From an uncultured Eubacteriales bacterium (GTDB lineage: Bacteria > Bacillota > Clostridia > Peptostreptococcales > Anaerovoracaceae), in assembly GCA_902766185.1 (NCBI GenBank), contig CACXCQ010000124.1:1-9334 (forward strand): 9,334 bases of DNA, written 5' to 3'. A program made the position numbers and the translations under genes. Below the pieces are notes generated by a model, which was given only the letters and a program-made list of their open reading frames with translations, searched no databases and was not told the DNA's origin. Below, in pieces: positions 9,168 to 9,334 of this stretch. Every line of letters begins with the position of its first letter. Position 1 is the first letter of the stretch.

Positions 9168-9334
9168 ATGTATAAGATTTTGAGTAAAAGACGGTTGAAT
9201 GAGACCATGACGTGGCTTGTCATTGAAGCTCCTCTGGTTGCGCGCAAGGCAAAGCCCGGTCAGTTCATCATCCTCCGTACAGACGAGAAAGGTGAACGTA
9301 TCCCCCTGACCATGGCGGGTCACGATTCCAAAAA
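9168..9334 (+). CDS. nfnA: NfnA-type FAD/NAD(P)-binding subunit, 5' part only
   Basis: Only the first 55 codons lie in the window. The N-terminus MYKILSKRRLN, the segment APLVARKAKPGQFIIL and the FAD-binding ERIPLT motif (about 45-50) match the small subunit of NADH-dependent ferredoxin:NADP+ oxidoreductase (NfnA), also annotated as the sulfide dehydrogenase or glutamate synthase small subunit; the PyrK electron-transfer subunit of dihydroorotate dehydrogenase is a close relative. AAAGGAG (9153-9159) lies 8 nt before the ATG, and the gene starts 17 nt after the PFOR stop codon in the same operon. It would pass electrons between ferredoxin and NAD(P)(H). If an nfnB-like large subunit follows outside the window, the Nfn assignment would be secure; a pyrD neighbour would instead favour PyrK. 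Confidence 0.82.
   Translation, partial: MYKILSKRRLNETMTWLVIEAPLVARKAKPGQFIILRTDEKGERIPLTMAGHDSK

Overview
The window looks like a chromosomal segment of a strictly anaerobic, fairly GC-rich member of the Clostridia. The pointers are pyruvate:ferredoxin oxidoreductase, an RnfB-like polyferredoxin, an NfnA-type flavoprotein, strong GGAGG-type ribosome binding sites and Gram-positive-style sigma-A promoters. A lineage near Anaerovoracaceae or Eubacteriales is possible, but that is only an impression of style and no marker gene fixes the taxonomy. All genes are on the + strand.

Region 1 (1-644) has no convincing gene. Its left part (1-200) holds four copies of an 8-bp word, GTCGAGAT, as two inverted pairs with identical 31-bp spacing, plus a short direct repeat; it may be a degenerate dispersed repeat or a terminator region. 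Its right part is a regulatory region: two related 16-bp palindromic sites 22 bp apart, then a near-consensus promoter (TTGAAA-17-TATAAT), then a leader of about 97 nt with a hairpin.

Region 2 (645-4196) is a tight four-gene operon: an AMP-forming acyl-CoA synthetase of the ANL superfamily with an unusual phosphate-binding loop, a YbgC/FadM-type hotdog acyl-CoA thioesterase, a thioredoxin-fold lipoprotein with a CDYC motif, and a polytopic membrane protein of the YwaF/TIGR02206 type. The last three genes overlap or lie within a base of each other. The first two point to activation and release of an acyl or aromatic acid; the last two point to an envelope redox or lipid function. Why the two pairs share an operon is not clear.

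Region 3 (4197-9334, continuing past the edge) is a second operon with its own promoter (TTGACG-16-TAAAAT with an extended -10). It encodes a soluble, cysteine-rich RnfB-like polyferredoxin with a tandemly duplicated four-cluster module, a full-length pyruvate:ferredoxin oxidoreductase, and the start of an NfnA/PyrK-type FAD and NAD(P)-binding subunit. Together they suggest an electron path from pyruvate to NAD(P)(H), with the duplicated polyferredoxin as a possible dedicated carrier or wire. Arginine codon choice differs sharply between the operons: AGA dominates in the second and CGG/CGC in the first, which fits much higher expression of the PFOR operon.

The most unusual item is the duplicated RnfB-like protein without a membrane anchor, coupled to PFOR. 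The paired palindromic operators upstream of the first operon come second.
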